NCBI GenBank assembly: GCA_039808985.1
Contig: JBDHUC010000015.1
Location: 1-49,989, forward strand
Source of the DNA: SXRF01 sp039808985
GTDB lineage: Bacteria; Pseudomonadota; Alphaproteobacteria; Rickettsiales; SXRF01
Direction of reading: 5' to 3'
Length of the DNA: 49,989 nucleotides
The notes below the pieces were generated by a model. That model had not been told where the DNA came from and did no database searches. It worked only from the letters and a program-made list of their open reading frames with translations. Made by a program: the position numbers and the translations under genes. Positions 32,885 to 41,833 of this stretch are shown piece by piece (position 1 is the first letter of the stretch; each line of letters opens with the position of its first letter).

Positions 32885-33191
32885 GAGCAGTTCCTTTATA
32901 TTTAAAAGTTATAATTCCAGTTTTAATAAGCATTCAATATCTAGTTGTATTTCACGAGCAAGAATTTGAATTCGGAAGATAATTCAAATGATACCCCGAA
33001 TGCAACGCATATTTCCTACACCATACACAGACATAATCTACGTTTAATAGCTTACTAAACAATTGATTGTCAGGTAAATTATACAAAAACCCGCCAATAT
33101 CATGTATATTTTTGCTAAACTGATGCCAGATTGCCACAGGTGTGGCTTTACTCCACATGCGCTGTTTATATTTATAAACCCGGCCTTTATA
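32885..33191. other. Intergenic stretch between OmpA-like gene and secB
   Basis: Only the OmpA promoter at its left end can be supported (see next entry). The rest, including a short hairpin-like GGCC...GGCC at about 33182-33199, shows no convincing gene or repeat. Small open frames here have no ribosome-binding site or family-like sequence. Confidence 0.5.
32908..32937 (-). promoter_or_regulatory. Promoter of the OmpA-like gene
   Basis: Minus strand: TTGAAT (32932-32937) as -35, 18-base spacer, TATAAC (32908-32913) as -10. An AAAGGA ribosome-binding site lies about 9 bases before the start codon. Confidence 0.6.
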
Positions 33192-33644
33192 TCAGGCCCT
33201 GGCCTTGTTTTGCATATATAACGTATGAAAATCAATAGGATCGAGCATTAAAGGAGGAAATCCCCCGTCACGGGTAAGGTCTGAGATAACCCGCCTTGCA
33301 AAAGGGAATAAAACGAACGGGCAATCTACCATAATCAGTGGCTCAATATGTTCCTGCGGCACATTGGCTATCTCGAAAATTCCAGCATATGCCAGATCTA
33401 CGAGGAAAAGCGGCGCCCCGTCATTGACTGCGCGTGAGTTTATATGCAAAGTGGTTTCGTAGATATTCTCCTGTAGTTTCTGTGCTTTCAGCTCGACATT
33501 AACTTCAATTTTAGGGGTATAATTAGTTACCATCAGGCTTTGTGGGGCATTAGGGTTTTCAAATGAAATATCTTTTACATACTGCCCTTTGATGACAAAA
33601 CTGGGAGCCTGTGCTTTTTCAGCAGGAGTTTTATTCTCAACCAT
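33192..33644 (-). CDS. secB: Protein-export chaperone SecB
   Basis: Cytosolic tetrameric chaperone that keeps precursors unfolded for SecA; 150 residues. FVIKGQYVKDISFENPNAP at the start is the family hallmark. VELKAQKL, VDLAYAGIFEI and the LFPFARRVISDLTRDGGFPP block with LMLDPIDF after it complete the fold. secB close to the origin, next to a tim44-like gene, is the standard alphaproteobacterial order. Divergent from tim44 with 109 bases between. Confidence 0.96.
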   Translation of the reverse strand: MVENKTPAEKAQAPSFVIKGQYVKDISFENPNAPQSLMVTNYTPKIEVNVELKAQKLQENIYETTLHINSRAVNDGAPLFLVDLAYAGIFEIANVPQEHIEPLIMVDCPFVLFPFARRVISDLTRDGGFPPLMLDPIDFHTLYMQNKARA

Positions 33645-33753
33645 AGATTTTTCCTTTAAGATGTCTTATATTTATTTGCTCTGTCGCGCAATAAAACATA
33701 TACATGATATGATTTCCATAAAAATCTTATATTCAAGAAACGGGTTGTAATAT

Positions 33754-34431
33754 ATGACTGAAGAGTTCCCTTATGCGGATATAATAATATTGGCACTTAT
33801 AGCTGGCTTTATTTTGCTAAGGCTGCGTAGCGTCCTTGGGCAGAAGAACGAACACGACAAGCCTGATTTTTTTCAGCCGCGCCCAAACGTTGAGCAAAAT
33901 AAGGAACCAATAATCCAGTTAAGCGAAAAAACCATTAAACCCCGTCCCAAGGTGGATATGGATCCCTATACGTCAGCCCTTGGAAGCGGTGATGTTCTTC
34001 AGGGCATCAATGACATTAAGAGCAAAGACCCGTTATTTAACGCCAGTATTTTTATGGATGGCGCAAAAATGGCATTTGAAATGGTATTCGATGCCTTTGT
34101 TAAAGGCGACAAGCAGACACTGGCAAACCTGCTTTCAACAGAAATATATAACCAGTTCGCAAACGATATTGATGCGCGTGATAAACAGGAAAACCGCCAG
34201 GAAACCACGCTGCTTTCAGTTAAGCCTATCGAGATTTCAAAAGCCAGCATCGACCGCAATAATGCCCAGTTGACAGTGCGTTTTGAAAGTGAGCAGGTGA
34301 CAATAGAGCGTGCAAAAAATGGTGATATTGTTGGTGGTGACCCTTCGGATGTTCAGCACGTAAATGATGAATGGTCTTTTGAGCGCGATGTCACGTCAAA
34401 AAATCCTAACTGGAAGATAATAGAAACCTGA
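33754..34431 (+). CDS. Tim44/TimA-family adaptor protein
   Basis: 225 residues. A single N-terminal membrane helix (IIILALIAGFILLRLRSVLG, about residues 9-28) is followed by a linker rich in charged residues and by a Tim44-like domain from about 85: NASIFMDGAKMAFEMVFDAF, then LANLLSTEIYNQF and WSFERDV near the end. The bacterial Tim44 homologue TimA is membrane-bound in the inner membrane; its role is not fully settled. It overlaps the mltA start by one base. Confidence 0.9.
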   Translation: MTEEFPYADIIILALIAGFILLRLRSVLGQKNEHDKPDFFQPRPNVEQNKEPIIQLSEKTIKPRPKVDMDPYTSALGSGDVLQGINDIKSKDPLFNASIFMDGAKMAFEMVFDAFVKGDKQTLANLLSTEIYNQFANDIDARDKQENRQETTLLSVKPIEISKASIDRNNAQLTVRFESEQVTIERAKNGDIVGGDPSDVQHVNDEWSFERDVTSKNPNWKIIET

Positions 34432-35522
34432 TGTTTTCACGTGGATTAATATTTGCCGCCGGTCTGATGCTTGCTATAACAGGCTGTTCTTTTGGTCCGC
34501 AGGATCATTTTGAAGCACGCACTCTTAAATTCGAAGACCTTAAGGATTGGCAGCGCGAAGACCATATGGCGGCCCTGGAAGTTTTTAAAAATTCCTGCAA
34601 GATACTTTCACAAAAATCACGCCCAACCACCAGCGGCAGCGACATAAATATAAACTCGATGCTTTGGGCCTCGCTGTGCAACGATGCCTATCTCGCAACC
34701 AATCAATTGCAGGCACGGGAATTTTTTGAGCGCCGTTTTGTGCCTTACCGTATAGCGAATAACGGCAAGGAACAGGGGTTGTTTACAGGATATTATGAGC
34801 CGGTTCTGTATGGCTCGCTACGCAAGGGCGGCGATTTTAAATATCCGCTTTACGCTGTTCCTGCCGAACTTAAAAACCAGAAACCATATTACTCCCGCGA
34901 GGAAATTGAGCGCGGCAGGCTTGCCAACCGCCGCCTTGAAATAGTCTGGGTCGATGATCCGGTAATGTTGTTTTTCATGCAGATTCAAGGCAGCGGGCGT
35001 GTGCGCCTGAAAAATGGCCGTGAACTGCGTATAGGCTATGCGGACCAGAACGGCCATCCCTATGTTTCACTGGGAAAAATAATGGGTGATGAAGGTTATC
35101 TTTCCAAGGACAATGTCAATTTTTTTACTATCCGCCAGTGGCTGTATGAGCACCCCGCCCAGGCAATCGGGCTGATGCAGCGCAACCCTTCCTATGTGTT
35201 TTTTAAAGTAATCGACAAGCCGGTTGTCGTTGGTGCAATTGGCGCTCCGCTTACCCCTCTCCGTTCCATAGCGGTTGATAATAAATACATACCATATGGC
35301 CTGCCGCTTTATATGGAAACCCAGCTTCCAGGGCAATCCGGCCAAACCCCGTTTAACCGCCTGATGATCGCGCAGGATACAGGCGGGGCGATACGCTCCC
35401 CTGTGCGGGCCGATATATTTTTTGGTGCAGGGGATAATGCCGAGTATATGGCAGGATATATGAAAAACTATGGTGTCTACAGCCTTTTAATACCCAAAGA
35501 AATTGTTTCCCAGATGCCGTGA
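34431..35522 (+). CDS. mltA: Membrane-bound lytic murein transglycosylase A
   Basis: 363 residues. A lipoprotein-type N-terminus, with Cys19 after GLMLAITG, anchors it to the outer membrane. The MltA domain has GLFTGYYEPVLYGS, then VFFMQIQGSGRVRL-like sequence (MLFFMQIQGSGRV) and GKIMGDEGYLS. The C-terminal 3D domain carries QDTGGAIRSPVRADIFFG with the catalytic aspartate. It cleaves peptidoglycan glycan strands, forming 1,6-anhydromuropeptides. It is followed by smr after 6 bases. Confidence 0.95.
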   Translation: MFSRGLIFAAGLMLAITGCSFGPQDHFEARTLKFEDLKDWQREDHMAALEVFKNSCKILSQKSRPTTSGSDININSMLWASLCNDAYLATNQLQAREFFERRFVPYRIANNGKEQGLFTGYYEPVLYGSLRKGGDFKYPLYAVPAELKNQKPYYSREEIERGRLANRRLEIVWVDDPVMLFFMQIQGSGRVRLKNGRELRIGYADQNGHPYVSLGKIMGDEGYLSKDNVNFFTIRQWLYEHPAQAIGLMQRNPSYVFFKVIDKPVVVGAIGAPLTPLRSIAVDNKYIPYGLPLYMETQLPGQSGQTPFNRLMIAQDTGGAIRSPVRADIFFGAGDNAEYMAGYMKNYGVYSLLIPKEIVSQMP

Positions 35523-35528
35523 TATAAT

Positions 35529-36059
35529 ATGGTTCGTAAACGTAACTTAACCGAAGAAGAACAGCTTTTATGGAATTATGTAACCAGGAATGATACCCCG
35601 CTTGTAAGCGGCGTAATTACGGAAGAATCAAAAGGGCTGGAAAAAATAGAAAAGGTAAAAAGAAAAAGTGAAACCCACAAAAAAATCTCCAGAAATATTA
35701 ATACTGCTCACAGACAACAACCGCTGAAAGCAAAAGGCGATTATTCGGGGATTGATAAAAACACCGCCGGACGTTTCAAGCGTGGCGAGGAACCAATTGA
35801 TGCAACTATCGACCTTCATGGTATGACACAGGCAAAAGCCCATAGCGCATTTACCAGCTTTATCCAGAAGCATATCAAGGCAGGCAGCCGCCGCTTACTG
35901 GTAGTTACCGGAAAGGGAAGCGGCGTATTGCAGCAGGCATTCCCAGGGTGGCTGGATACGCCGGATATAAGTGGGCAGGTGCTGGCCTATGATGCGGCGA
36001 AAGCTAAGCATGGCGGCAGCGGCGCTTATTATATATTGCTTAAGAGAAAACGGAAATAA
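35529..36059 (+). CDS. Smr-domain protein (MutS2-type C-terminal nuclease domain)
   Basis: 176 residues. The N-terminal half is charged and likely disordered, starting RKRNLTEEEQLLW as in alphaproteobacterial Smr proteins. The Smr domain from about 95 has DLHGMTQAKAH, LLVVTGKGSG and GGSGAYYILLKR. Smr domains have endonuclease activity on branched DNA or on RNA. The order mltA-smr is conserved in alphaproteobacteria. The following response-regulator gene begins 1 base after the stop. Confidence 0.92.
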   Translation: MVRKRNLTEEEQLLWNYVTRNDTPLVSGVITEESKGLEKIEKVKRKSETHKKISRNINTAHRQQPLKAKGDYSGIDKNTAGRFKRGEEPIDATIDLHGMTQAKAHSAFTSFIQKHIKAGSRRLLVVTGKGSGVLQQAFPGWLDTPDISGQVLAYDAAKAKHGGSGAYYILLKRKRK

Positions 36060-36060
36060 C

Positions 36061-36756
36061 ATGGCGCATAATAAACCGCATATACTTGTTGTCGACGATG
36101 ATGACCGGCTGCGCGCACTCCTTAGCAAATATCTTAGCGAGCAGGGGTTTTTAGTTACTGCGGCAGACAGCGCAAAAGAGGCGCGTGGCAAATTAAGCGC
36201 ATTTGTTTTTGACCTTCTTATACTTGATGTGATGATGCCAGGAGAAACAGGGTTGGAACTGCTGGCTTCACTTAAAGCAGGGGATACACCTGTGCTTATG
36301 CTTTCTGCAATGGCAGAATCCGAAGACAGGATAAGCGGCCTGGAGCTGGGCGCGGAAGATTACCTGACCAAGCCGTTTGAGCCTAAAGAGCTTGTCCTGC
36401 GTATACGGGCAATACTTCGCCGGGTTACAGCCCAGAAAGAAAAAACACAGATCGTAAAATTCGGTACATTTACTTTCGACCTTTTAAGTTCGCAGCTCAA
36501 GCGCGATGGCGAAGCTGTATATCTGACTTCCAATGAAGCCCTGATGCTTAAACTGCTTGCCCAGCAGGCGGGAAACCCTGTATCGCGCGAGGAGCTTTCC
36601 AGGCTGATGCCAAGCAGCGGGAATGAGCGCAGCATAGATGTGCAGATGGTGCGACTGCGTAAAAAAATCGAGGAAAATGACAGCAAGCCGATGTATATAC
36701 AAACCATACGTGGCGCAGGCTATGTATTATATGCGCAGGCCGTGGGCAATTTATGA
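36061..36756 (+). CDS. ompR: OmpR-family response regulator
   Basis: 231 residues from the ATG at 36061; the longer open frame inside smr is not used. The receiver has DDDD at 12-15, phosphoacceptor Asp56 (LLILDVMMP) and the Lys of EDYLTKPFEP. The winged helix ends GAGYVLYAQ after VQMVRLRKKIEEN. It overlaps the downstream sensor kinase by 4 bases and is thus a cognate pair. The EnvZ/OmpR assignment rests on that kinase and on gene order; the target genes are unknown. Confidence 0.9.
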   Translation: MAHNKPHILVVDDDDRLRALLSKYLSEQGFLVTAADSAKEARGKLSAFVFDLLILDVMMPGETGLELLASLKAGDTPVLMLSAMAESEDRISGLELGAEDYLTKPFEPKELVLRIRAILRRVTAQKEKTQIVKFGTFTFDLLSSQLKRDGEAVYLTSNEALMLKLLAQQAGNPVSREELSRLMPSSGNERSIDVQMVRLRKKIEENDSKPMYIQTIRGAGYVLYAQAVGNL

Positions 36757-38069
36757 AAAGTGCTTATTTACCCAAAAGCCTTTTTTTACGCTCCCTGCTG
36801 ATCCTGGTTTTGCCGACATTACTTATACAGATGGTAACGGCATATATCTTTTTTGACCGGCACTGGGATAACGTAACGCGCCATATGTCAGGATCTCTTG
36901 CAGGCGAAGTAGGGTTTCTTATAAACCAGCTTAAAGATGTTTCCGATAAGAAAAAACCTGCGGTTGTCAGCGAATTTGAGCAGGCCACCGGAATTTCGGT
37001 TTACTTCGAACCGCCGGAATCTTTCAATCCTAAAAAAACAACCGGCGATTTCCCGGAATTCCAGGAATTGCTGCGCACCAAGCTTCATGAACCTTTCACC
37101 ATAGCCCGGATAAAAGATGGGGCTTATATAGAAATCCGTATCCTGCTTGCCAAGCAGGCATACAGGATAGTCGCCAGCACCAAGCGCTTAGATAGCAGCA
37201 CCACAACTATTTTCATGGCATGGATGCTGGGCGCGTCCGTATTATTCCTGGTAATTGCCATTATCTTCCTGCGTAACCAGATAAGGCCCATAACGCGCCT
37301 TGCCATAGCCGCCGATAATTTCGGACGCGGGGTGGATACACCGAATTTCCGCCCGCATGGAGCAACCGAAGTACGCAAGGCGGCACGTGCTTTTATCGTA
37401 ATGCGCGAGCGCATCCGCCGCCAGATCCGCACCCGCACCGATATGCTCGCCGGTATTTCCCATGACCTGCGCACCCCTCTTACACGCATGAAATTGCAGC
37501 TTGCCATGCTACCAGCCGATATTGCTGAGCGTTCCGATATGAAAGAAGCGATAGAGGAATTGAATGATGATGTGCAGCAGATGCAGCATATGATCCGCGA
37601 ATATCTGGATTTTGCCCGTGATGGTGGGCGCGAGGAAACCGCACGTATCTGGCTGGATGAATTATTGGAAGATGTAGTAAGCGATTACACGCGCATGAAG
37701 CAGGAAGTAACGCTGACCATTAAAAGCAGGATGGAGATTGACTTGCGTATAAGCCCATGCCGCAGGATGCTGCATAACCTTATAGATAACGCCTTGCGTT
37801 ATGGCAGGCGCTGCCATATTACCATGCAGGCCGCTGGCAGCTATGCCGAAATATTGATTGATGATGATGGCCCAGGTATACCACCGGAAAAACACGAGGA
37901 AGTATTCAAGCCTTTTAACCGTCTTGAGCCGTCACGTAATAATAAAACCGGCGGGGTCGGGCTGGGGCTTACCATTGCCCGTGATGTGGTGCTGGCACAT
38001 GGCGGGTCCATCGCTCTTGATGCTTCACCTTCTGGCGGGCTTCGTGTATTAATACGATTACCATTATAA
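36753..38069 (+). CDS. envZ: EnvZ-like sensor histidine kinase
   Basis: 438 residues, inner membrane. Helix TM1 is near 12-33, a periplasmic sensor region follows, and TM2 is near 155-175 (MLGASVLFLVIAIIFL). HAMP lies at about 176-225, then the dimerisation box with His237 in AGISHDLRTPLTRMKLQL. The ATP-binding lid shows NLIDNALRYG, DDGPGIPPE and GGVGLGLTIARDVV. It is translationally coupled to the regulator gene before it and would phosphorylate Asp56 there. Confidence 0.93.
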   Translation: MKSAYLPKSLFLRSLLILVLPTLLIQMVTAYIFFDRHWDNVTRHMSGSLAGEVGFLINQLKDVSDKKKPAVVSEFEQATGISVYFEPPESFNPKKTTGDFPEFQELLRTKLHEPFTIARIKDGAYIEIRILLAKQAYRIVASTKRLDSSTTTIFMAWMLGASVLFLVIAIIFLRNQIRPITRLAIAADNFGRGVDTPNFRPHGATEVRKAARAFIVMRERIRRQIRTRTDMLAGISHDLRTPLTRMKLQLAMLPADIAERSDMKEAIEELNDDVQQMQHMIREYLDFARDGGREETARIWLDELLEDVVSDYTRMKQEVTLTIKSRMEIDLRISPCRRMLHNLIDNALRYGRRCHITMQAAGSYAEILIDDDGPGIPPEKHEEVFKPFNRLEPSRNNKTGGVGLGLTIARDVVLAHGGSIALDASPSGGLRVLIRLPL

Positions 38070-38081
38070 TATAAGGCAGGT

Positions 38082-38360
38082 ATGGCACTTTTTTTATTCC
38101 GTTTTTATCCCGTTCTTCTGCCGCTTTTTATATATTGGCTGTGGCATTTATTTGCCGTAAGGCGCGCACGTAAGAATGGAAGCCCGATACCACGTTTTCG
38201 TGACGGGCCGATATTCACCCTGCTTATGGCAAGCCTGGGCATAGCGGTTTTATGCTTTCTGGTGCTTGGCTTTTCGGCTACAGAAAATAATAATAAAGGC
38301 AGCTACATACCGCCGCATATGGAAAATGGGAAGCTTATTCCCGGAAAGGTTCAGCCATGA
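38082..38360 (+). CDS. Small membrane protein upstream of cca (DUF6111-like)
   Basis: 92 residues. Two hydrophobic segments (about 6-24, FRFYPVLLPLFIYWLWHLF, and 47-66) flank a short basic loop with RRARKNGSP. The C-terminus is polar with a PPHMENGKLIPG motif and likely periplasmic. Small proteins of this kind (annotated DUF6111) precede CCA-adding enzyme genes in alphaproteobacteria; function unknown. The 3' end overlaps cca by 4 bases, supporting that it is real. Confidence 0.75.
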   Translation: MALFLFRFYPVLLPLFIYWLWHLFAVRRARKNGSPIPRFRDGPIFTLLMASLGIAVLCFLVLGFSATENNNKGSYIPPHMENGKLIPGKVQP

Positions 38361-39550
38361 AATTATCGCCATCCTGGCTTGCATGGCCTGAAACCCGTAA
38401 ACTTATAAAAGCCTTCACAGGAAGAGGGGAAAAGCTACGCTTTGTCGGCGGCGCGGTGCGTGATTCCTTGCTGGGCATTGATGCGGTGGATATTGATGCG
38501 GCAACCAGCATGACGCCGGATTTTGTGCAGGAATTGCTTGAAAAATCAGGAATTCGCGTAATACCCACCGGCATAAAATACGGGACTGTAACCGCGCTTA
38601 TTGATGGCAGAAGTTTTGAGATAACAACCCTGCGCCGCGATAATTCCTGTGATGGCCGCCATGCACATGTGGAATATACCGGCGACTGGCGCGAAGATGC
38701 GATGCGCCGGGACTTTACCATGAATGCCATATACATGGCCCCAGATGGTGAGTTGTTTGATTATGAAGGTGGTATACAGGATGCAACAACCGGCGCGGTG
38801 CGTTTTATCGGCGACCCAAAGCAACGTATAAAAGAAGATTACCTGCGCATATTGAGGCTTTTCCGTTTTTATGCCTATTATGGCAGGCAGGCACTTGAGC
38901 CTGAATCGCTTGCCGCATGCTTTGAACTGGCGCCGCAAATCGCCAGTCTTTCTGGCGAGCGTATCCAGCATGAAATGCTTAAATTACTTGCTTCGCCTGC
39001 GCCATTTGCCGCTATCAAGCTTATGCATGATAACAAAATTACTTCTCATGTTTTTGGATTTAATATAATTTCGGACAGGTGGCCAGACAGGGGAATAGAG
39101 CAATTAAAAACAGCGGAATTACGCCTTGCCTATTTGCTGCTTACTGCAGGAATTCCTGCTTTAGATGCGCTTAAAAATTTATCCGCACGCTGGAAATTAT
39201 CCAATGAATTTAAAAAACTGCTGTCGCTTCTTATTGGCCATATTGATGATATAAACCAGGCTCTGGGCGTTGCCCGGCAGAAACACCTTATACGTACTCT
39301 TGGAACAGATATTTATATTGCTTTGATAAGCTTAAAAATGGCGCTTGAACCGGACGCATCATATGGACCAATGATCGATCTGGCAAAAAACTGGCAGATA
39401 CCATCTATGCCAGTCACCGGCGCCGATTTGCTTGCTAAAGGAATAGCAGAGGGAAAAGAGCTGGGCCAGAAGCTTATGGAGCTGGAAATATTATGGGAAA
39501 AAAGCGATTATAAGTTGGGCCGGGAAGAATTGCTTGCCACTATTCAATAA
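38357..39550 (+). CDS. cca: CCA tRNA nucleotidyltransferase / poly(A) polymerase family protein
   Basis: 397 residues. The nucleotidyltransferase core has FVGGAVRDSLLG, then the metal-binding DID in AVDIDAAT, and later RRDFTMNAIYM. The motif EDYLRILRLFRFYAYYG lies in the neck domain. In alphaproteobacteria the single class II enzyme in this position adds or repairs CCA ends of tRNA; poly(A) polymerase is the alternative, but a second family member cannot be checked from one window. It is convergent with the PhoB-like regulator, with no spacing. Confidence 0.92.
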   Translation: MKLSPSWLAWPETRKLIKAFTGRGEKLRFVGGAVRDSLLGIDAVDIDAATSMTPDFVQELLEKSGIRVIPTGIKYGTVTALIDGRSFEITTLRRDNSCDGRHAHVEYTGDWREDAMRRDFTMNAIYMAPDGELFDYEGGIQDATTGAVRFIGDPKQRIKEDYLRILRLFRFYAYYGRQALEPESLAACFELAPQIASLSGERIQHEMLKLLASPAPFAAIKLMHDNKITSHVFGFNIISDRWPDRGIEQLKTAELRLAYLLLTAGIPALDALKNLSARWKLSNEFKKLLSLLIGHIDDINQALGVARQKHLIRTLGTDIYIALISLKMALEPDASYGPMIDLAKNWQIPSMPVTGADLLAKGIAEGKELGQKLMELEILWEKSDYKLGREELLATIQ

Positions 39551-40279
39551 TTATTTGTCACCTTCCGCGGACGCTTCAGGATCATCAACCGGATTTTCTT
39601 CCAGAGCATATCCGGCAGAACGGACAGTGCGGATCAGGTCCGGCTGCTTGCCATCATAATCAAGCCCCTTGCGCAGGCGGCGCACATGCACGTCAACCGT
39701 GCGCAGCTCAACATAAATATCATGCCCCCATACCGCATCAAGCAGTTGCTCGCGCGAAAATACCCTGGCCGGATGTTCAAGCAGGTAGCGCAGAAGGGAA
39801 AATTCCGTTGGGCTTAAATGAACTTCCATATCGTTGCGTGTAACCTTATGCCCGGCAACATCCATTTTAATACCCGCGAAGGATAGGATTTTTTCCGATA
39901 AAGCCGGACGGAAGCGGCGGAATACTGCACGGATACGCGCAATCAACTCAGCAGGCGAAAACGGCTTAACCAGGTAATCATCAGCCCCGGCATCAAGGCC
40001 CTTGATACGATCGCTTTCCTCGCCGCGAGCTGAAAGCATTATGATAGGTATCCCTTTAGTGTCCTGGTTCCAGCGCAGTTGTTTGCAGATGTCGATGCCC
40101 GACATTGAAGGGAGCATCCAGTCGAGCACTATGATGTCGGGCTTGTAATCCTTGACCATGCCAATGGCTTCCTCGCCATCGCCGGTGGAAAATACCCTGA
40201 ACCCCTCGCGCTCCAGATTATAGCGCAGCAAGGTAACGATTGCGATTTCATCCTCAACAATTAGAACTGATATTTCCAA
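39551..40279 (-). CDS. phoB: PhoB-like response regulator
   Basis: 242 residues of the OmpR/PhoB class. The receiver has EDE at 9-11, phosphoacceptor Asp53 (IIVLDWMLP) and ADDYLVKPFSP. The winged helix matches PhoB well (SPTEFSLLRYLLEHPARVFSREQLLDAVWG, read in two halves), ending RSAGYALE and followed by a short acidic tail. No phoR, phoU or pst gene is adjacent, so it is an orphan here and the phosphate role is an inference from sequence type only. Confidence 0.8.
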   Translation of the reverse strand: MEISVLIVEDEIAIVTLLRYNLEREGFRVFSTGDGEEAIGMVKDYKPDIIVLDWMLPSMSGIDICKQLRWNQDTKGIPIIMLSARGEESDRIKGLDAGADDYLVKPFSPAELIARIRAVFRRFRPALSEKILSFAGIKMDVAGHKVTRNDMEVHLSPTEFSLLRYLLEHPARVFSREQLLDAVWGHDIYVELRTVDVHVRRLRKGLDYDGKQPDLIRTVRSAGYALEENPVDDPEASAEGDK

Positions 40280-40368
40280 AACTGGTAATTCCCATGCTGG
40301 ATTATTAAGAACAGTCAGTGTAACATAATATTATTTATAGGCAATAGAGGTTAATAAAAGACAAAAAT

Positions 40369-40905
40369 ATGAACCCTAAATTAAAAATTCTGTTGGATAT
40401 AGGCCCTTTAGCCGTGTTTTTCCTGGCCTATAAGCTTGCAGATGTATATGCGGCAACCATAGGCATAATGCTGGCAACCATATTGTCATTGGGAGTAACG
40501 TATTGGATAGAAAAGAAAATTTCTCCAATGCCGCTGATTTCCGGGGTAATAATAGCGATTTTTGGGGCACTTACCATAATGTTCCATAACGATAGTTTCA
40601 TAAAAATGAAGCCGACCATGGTGAATATCATATTTGGCTCAATCCTGCTGGGAGGGCTTTATTTTAAGAAACCATTGCTTAAATTTGCGCTCGGCAGCGC
40701 CCTCAATTTAAGCGATAAGGGCTGGCAGGTTTTATCGTTGCGCTGGGGAATTTTCTTTCTTTTTCTCGCCGGACTGAACGAATTTATCTGGCGCAATTTC
40801 CCGACTGATTTCTGGGTGAATTTCAAGGTGTTTGGAATGCTGACCCTGACTATGGTGTTTTCCCTGCTGCAATTGCCGCTGATAAAAAAATATGGCAATG
40901 ATTAG
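40369..40905 (+). CDS. yciB: Inner-membrane septation protein A (YciB/IspZ)
   Basis: 178 residues with five predicted membrane helices. The N-terminus NPKLKILLDIGPLAVFFLAY and the segments YWIEKKISPMPLISGV, IMFHNDSFIKMKPTMVNIIF and GWQVLSLRWGIFFLFLAGLNEF are characteristic of YciB. The family affects cell-envelope synthesis and division. Its 3' end overlaps the first array prepilin P1 by 8-14 bases, so P1 may be co-transcribed with it. Confidence 0.94.
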   Translation: MNPKLKILLDIGPLAVFFLAYKLADVYAATIGIMLATILSLGVTYWIEKKISPMPLISGVIIAIFGALTIMFHNDSFIKMKPTMVNIIFGSILLGGLYFKKPLLKFALGSALNLSDKGWQVLSLRWGIFFLFLAGLNEFIWRNFPTDFWVNFKVFGMLTLTMVFSLLQLPLIKKYGND

Positions 40906-41746
40906 AAAAAATAATAAGGCTGGTTTCACCCTTGTTGAGCTTTCTATAGTACTGGTGATTATCGGGTTGGTGGTCGGCGGAGTCATGGTGGGAAAAAGCC
41001 TTATGAACGCAGCCAAAGTTACAGCGCAGATTTCTCAGTTCGAACAAATAAAAACCGCCTACACCACCTTTAAACTTAAATATGGATGTACGGCGGGGGA
41101 TTGTCCCAATGCCACGGAATTTTTTGGTACGGCTGTTGCAGATGGAAACGGAAATGGAACTGTAGAAAATAATGATAGCGGGTGCGCTGTTCCGGGAGCC
41201 TGTCAACCTGCTGCCAATTGGACGTATAACTTTGAGATGTATTATTTTTTCCCAGAACTTTCCCTAGCGGGAATGATTCCCGGAAAATATACGGCTACCC
41301 AAACAATTGACCAAGGCTATCCCTCCACAAAATTGAGTCCCGGTGTCGGCGGGATGACCGTGACTAAATATCGTTTCACCTCTATTGACACATGCAATAG
41401 CTGGGCATGTTGTAACTATGCAAAAGGACTTATTCGTAGCTATGATTGCATGGGGATTGGGGAGTTTCGCCAAGCCCTGTTTGTTATATTTAATAATCCA
41501 TCCAACCCGGCTTGGAGAATGAAGAGTGCGTTTTACGGGATCTTTACCCCGGAACAAACATTTTCCATGGACAGCAAGATAGATGACGGGAAGCCATTTA
41601 CTGGCTCATTCAGGGCAGCAAATGCCTCAGACAGCACAGGTACATTCCCTGATGGGGATTGTGCTACGGATTACACCAGTAAAACATCCGGCTATAACTT
41701 TTCCAACGAAAAAACCGCCTGCCATGTCGCATTGAAGCTGGAATAA
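40892..41746 (+). CDS. Prepilin-type protein P1, first gene of the array
   Basis: 284 residues. A leader of 9-11 residues (start at 40892 or 40898) ends at the cleavage site AG|FTLVE and is followed by the invariant helix ELSIVLVIIGLVVGGVMVG. The mature domain is cysteine-rich (KYGCTAGDCPNATEFFG near 65-80, and a CNSWACCNYAKG block), has an ADGNGNGTVEN acidic loop, MDSKIDDGKPFTG and the terminal pair ending CHVALKLE. With P8 and P7 it forms a GDCP subgroup. Unlike most other copies it has no CtrA-like box in front, as it overlaps yciB. Confidence 0.92.
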   Translation: MAMIRKNNKAGFTLVELSIVLVIIGLVVGGVMVGKSLMNAAKVTAQISQFEQIKTAYTTFKLKYGCTAGDCPNATEFFGTAVADGNGNGTVENNDSGCAVPGACQPAANWTYNFEMYYFFPELSLAGMIPGKYTATQTIDQGYPSTKLSPGVGGMTVTKYRFTSIDTCNSWACCNYAKGLIRSYDCMGIGEFRQALFVIFNNPSNPAWRMKSAFYGIFTPEQTFSMDSKIDDGKPFTGSFRAANASDSTGTFPDGDCATDYTSKTSGYNFSNEKTACHVALKLE

Positions 41747-41770
41747 CCTTTCTGTCCCCACCGGGCATAC

Positions 41771-41786
41771 TTCATAAATCCTTAAC
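41771..41786 (+). promoter_or_regulatory. CtrA-like box of prepilin P2
   Basis: TTCA-N7-TTAAC, one mismatch to the CtrA consensus TTAA-N7-TTAAC, ending 47 bases before the P2 start. A block common to several pilin leaders follows, with GCTAAACTGG about 10 bases downstream (possible -10) and TTGTCATTAACCATTTTG next to the start codon. Confidence 0.5.
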
Positions 41787-41833
41787 AAGTTGCTGCTAAA
41801 CTGGTTTGTCATTAACCATTTTGCCATTGTCCC